Shown here one piece after another: positions 61,740 through 64,000 of a DNA stretch of 64,000 bases. The notes under the pieces were generated by a model that did no database searches, had not been told where the DNA came from, and saw nothing but the letters and a program-made list of their open reading frames with translations. A program made the position numbers and the translations under genes. The stretch spans positions 372,001-436,000 of the forward strand of contig CAWCIP010000005.1 of the NCBI GenBank assembly GCA_963795665.1. The letters are read 5' to 3'. Within the stretch, counting starts at the first letter, position 1. Each line of letters opens with the position of its first letter. Source of the stretch: DASUPK01 sp963795665. Lineage in GTDB: Bacteria > Actinomycetota > Thermoleophilia > Solirubrobacterales > 70-9.

Positions 61740-61771
61740 GCTCGGAGGCGTCCTTGTTCTCGGGTCCCCGC

Positions 61772-62650
61772 TCACCACGCCACGCACACCAGTTCGCTGT
61801 AGAGATAGTCGACCTGAGTCGGCTCCAGATGGGGGCTGTGGAACATCTTTCGGCGTGGCGATCGAAGCAGGAGCGAGGGTCGTGGCCAGTAGCCGACGAT
61901 TCGGCGCTCGGAGAACATCGCGACGGTGCCATGGTGAATCAGCAGATGGCGCGCGAGCGGGCGGGCCATGGCCCGCAAGAGCTCGGCGTTGCTCACGTAG
62001 AGAATGCTCGCGAACAGCCGCAGCCCCTTCCGCCTCTCCTTGCGGAAGAGCAGGTAGCACCACTCGCCGTCTCGGATCAGAACGAGATGACGAGTCCCCA
62101 TGGCGGCGACGTGATCTCGGTGGATCTGCAGCTCACGGCCGGTGAGCGTGCGCTCGATCAGCTCGGGATCGGAGCTGATCACGTCTCGGCCCGGCCAGCT
62201 CGGCCAAGGGATGTTCGGAACGAGCGCGGTCGTAGTGTCGAGAAAGCGGAAGCCGAGCTTGGCGTTGATGCCCACCACGTTGCCGCTCGGGGACAGATCG
62301 GTGAAGTGGTAGCCCGTCTGGCCCAGCGCCGCCTTGAGGAGCCGAAGACTGTGGAATCGGTAGGCGGGCAGCACGCACCAGGCGCCGAGGTTGCAGAATC
62401 GCTCGCATCGGCCGTGGATGGTCCGCTCCGAGTAGAAGGCCAGCTGGACGCCGACGATCTCGTCATCGTCGAGGAGCATGAACCCCGCGTTCGGGCTCTG
62501 GACGGCCCACGGTACGTCGACCGCGTACTCCCATTGGTCGGCCGATACGCGCTGGTTCAAGTTGACCTGTAGAAACTCGGCCGCTCGCCGGACGTCGTCG
62601 TCAGCGGTGATCGGGGCGACACTCACCGTGCCGGTAACGCTCACCGCCAT
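61772..62650 (-). CDS. GNAT-type acyltransferase-like protein
   Basis: A 292-residue protein with the GNAT plan: LLDDDEIVGVQLAFYSERTI (beta-4), CNLGAWCVLPAYRFHSLRLL (the acetyl-CoA pyrophosphate loop region) and LGFRFLDTTTALVP. A second half (RDGEWCYLLFRKERRKGLRL, ASILYVSNAELL) resembles FemAB/GNAT-fused exopolysaccharide proteins. It may transfer an acyl or aminoacyl group to the polymer. The start at MAVSV overlaps the deacetylase stop by ten bases. Confidence 0.7.
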   Translation of the reverse strand: MAVSVTGTVSVAPITADDDVRRAAEFLQVNLNQRVSADQWEYAVDVPWAVQSPNAGFMLLDDDEIVGVQLAFYSERTIHGRCERFCNLGAWCVLPAYRFHSLRLLKAALGQTGYHFTDLSPSGNVVGINAKLGFRFLDTTTALVPNIPWPSWPGRDVISSDPELIERTLTGRELQIHRDHVAAMGTRHLVLIRDGEWCYLLFRKERRKGLRLFASILYVSNAELLRAMARPLARHLLIHHGTVAMFSERRIVGYWPRPSLLLRSPRRKMFHSPHLEPTQVDYLYSELVCVAW

Positions 62651-63306
62651 CGCTTCGCCACGCGCTTCGCTCGCCAATGCAGGGCGTCATAGGTAGACCT
62701 CTCGAGAGCGAGGACGTGCTCGACCGGTGCCGTGGCGTTCCCGGGGCGAACGGTGTAGCGCGACTGGATCCAGTTGTCGTGCCTGGTCGTCCCTGGATCG
62801 CTCGTGTATGCCCGTCGGTACCCGTGGCGGCGCAGGGATCGCAATACGCAGCGATCGTATGAGCCAAACGGACACGCCGCCTCGATTACCGGGCGATCGA
62901 CCACCTCCTCGAGCAGGCGCTTCGCGGCGGCGTGCTCCTCCTCGAGCGCGGGCTCGTCGAGTCCCCGCCAGGGGCGATGGCGCAGGCCGTGGGAGCCGAT
63001 TCCCATCCCGGCGGCGGCCAGCGCGCGGACGCCTTGCTCGTCGAGGAACCCCGGGTCACCGAGCCTGCCGGCGACCACGAAGAAAGTCGCGGTCAGGCCG
63101 CGCTGGCGCAGCCGCGGGAGCGCCTGCTCCAGGTCGGAGGCATTGCCGTCGTCGAAGGTGATCCGGACATCGCTGCGTCCCTCCACCGAATCCAGCGCGG
63201 ATTGGAACTGATCCGAGTCGAGCCAGATCTGCTCCTCGTCCGGCTCCAAGGCCCGCTCGGGCTCACCGATGCCGTGGAAGGTGAGGTTGACGATTCGATG
63301 TCGCAC
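62641..63306 (-). CDS. Polysaccharide deacetylase (NodB-like)
   Basis: A 221-residue NodB-homology enzyme. VRITFDDGNASDLEQALPRL has the metal-binding Asp pair (TFDDG), IGSHGLRHRPWRGLDEP has the HxxxH motif, ACPFGSYDRCVLRSLRRHGY is motif 3 and YTSDPG motif 4. It de-N-acetylates an amino sugar in the polymer or its precursor. The chain is shorter than typical. Starts the minus-strand unit that runs to the GT2. Confidence 0.85.
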   Translation of the reverse strand: MRHRIVNLTFHGIGEPERALEPDEEQIWLDSDQFQSALDSVEGRSDVRITFDDGNASDLEQALPRLRQRGLTATFFVVAGRLGDPGFLDEQGVRALAAAGMGIGSHGLRHRPWRGLDEPALEEEHAAAKRLLEEVVDRPVIEAACPFGSYDRCVLRSLRRHGYRRAYTSDPGTTRHDNWIQSRYTVRPGNATAPVEHVLALERSTYDALHWRAKRVAKRWR

Positions 63307-63449
63307 ACTGGCCTATGAACGTTGGCGGCGGGACCGCACTTGCGCGGTGGCGTCAGCAAAAGCCGGGAGGGCGTTAGAAGAAAACCCGACCGCTCTGCGT
63401 TTCATTAGACGAGGGACAGGCGTGTCGACCCCTCCTGGACGATTTCTGA

Positions 63450-64000
63450 ATGGACGCTGTCACCATCCTCCGCGAAATCTGGCGTTGCCGCCTAGCCGTC
63501 GGCGTGGCCGCCGTCGTGGCGATCCTCGTCGGCTTGGCGCTCACCAACACCGTCTCGCTGCCCCCCAAGAGTCGCAAGTACGAGGTCGCCACCGCTTCGA
63601 GCCGCATCCTCATCGACACTCCCAACTCCCAGGTCGTCACTGTGGAACCCAGGGGCTTGGACACGCTCGGCGCACGCGCGAGCGTTCTCGCAAATGTGAT
63701 GACCGAGGGGGAGGTCAAGACGATCATCGCCGGGGCCGCCGGCCTGCACCCGAACGAGCTGCACGCTGGCGTCGAGTCCGCGGGCGTGCTCCCGGCAGAC
63801 CTCTCGGCGGCGGCCGCGAACCCGAAGGCCTACGTGCTGACAGCGCATACCGCAACGGACCCGGACAACGTGCCGCTTCCCATTATCGAGATCGAGGCCC
63901 AGGCGCCCGACTCCGCCGCCGCGGTGCGGTTGGCGGACGCCGCCGTCGCCGGCCTGCATAGCTATCTCGCCTCGAAGGCGGCCAACGAGAGCGTCCCCAA
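63450..64000 (+). CDS. Wzz-like membrane protein (paralog D), 3' end outside window
   Basis: At least 183 residues. TM1 (CRLAVGVAAVVAILVGLALT), the motif ATASSRILIDTPNSQ, then LPIIEIEAQAPDSAAAVRLA and VAGLHSYLASKAANES match paralogs A-C, with the same order and spacing. The second TM is not reached. The ATG follows GGACG and is divergent from the deacetylase gene. It starts the next transcription unit. Confidence 0.75.
   Translation, partial: MDAVTILREIWRCRLAVGVAAVVAILVGLALTNTVSLPPKSRKYEVATASSRILIDTPNSQVVTVEPRGLDTLGARASVLANVMTEGEVKTIIAGAAGLHPNELHAGVESAGVLPADLSAAAANPKAYVLTAHTATDPDNVPLPIIEIEAQAPDSAAAVRLADAAVAGLHSYLASKAANESVP

Overview
High-GC bacterial DNA, read here as an actinobacterium of the Thermoleophilia/Solirubrobacterales type. 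This placement is an inference from mixed cues: GC-ending codons and frequent GTG starts, a perfect actinobacterial-type SOS box in front of lexA, a class A RNase P RNA, a cyclic di-AMP riboswitch ahead of a cell-wall enzyme, an alpha-type glutamine synthetase, and a System I (Ccm) cytochrome c maturation set with an unusual CcmE. No rRNA, CRISPR array, prophage or insertion sequence was seen.

Layout. Bases 1-29,000 are a housekeeping backbone. They carry the end of tgt; a Ser/Thr kinase coupled to a lipoprotein; a phosphoesterase; an M48 protease; rlmH; argS; a tRNA-Gly; ccmG/ccmH on the minus strand and ccmE/ccmF plus a CcmI-like gene on the plus strand; a CDP-sugar gene pair; secG; tRNA-Leu; lexA with a small zinc-ribbon gene; rnpB; a c-di-AMP riboswitch with an RlpA-like gene; glnA; a YyaL-like protein; and an acyl-CoA synthetase/MFS/aminotransferase operon. 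Bases 29,000-32,500 are regulatory: a decayed LuxR-type regulator, an ECF sigma factor, a duplicated small protein, and a second LuxR-type regulator without a clear phospho-acceptor Asp.

Bases 32,600 to the end form one large surface-polysaccharide island. It opens with an initiating sugar-phosphate transferase. An intact, overlapping five-gene operon follows (C-methyltransferase, cytidylyltransferase, PIG-L deacetylase, SDR, DUF4910). Bases 39,000-52,400 mix intact sugar genes (3,5-epimerase-like protein, NDP-sugar epimerase, glycosyltransferases) with heavily frameshifted or truncated ones (glycoside hydrolase, GT2, Wzx-type flippase, WecG/TagA transferase, Gfo/Idh/MocA oxidoreductase) and several small duplicated gene fragments.

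The last 11 kb is the most unusual part. Four paralogous Wzz-like membrane proteins share an [IV]DTPxS motif, and one of them is fused to an O-antigen ligase/polymerase. They surround an acyl carrier protein, an AMP-dependent acyl ligase, a PLP-dependent decarboxylase, a GNAT-like protein, a polysaccharide deacetylase, a GT2 and a secreted beta-helix protein. The ligase, decarboxylase and carrier resemble the set that accompanies exosortase-A loci in Gram-negative bacteria, but no exosortase lies in the window. I infer a polysaccharide assembly system in which a small acyl or amino group is activated on the carrier protein and may decorate the polymer, while the Wzz-like paralogs act in chain-length control or export.
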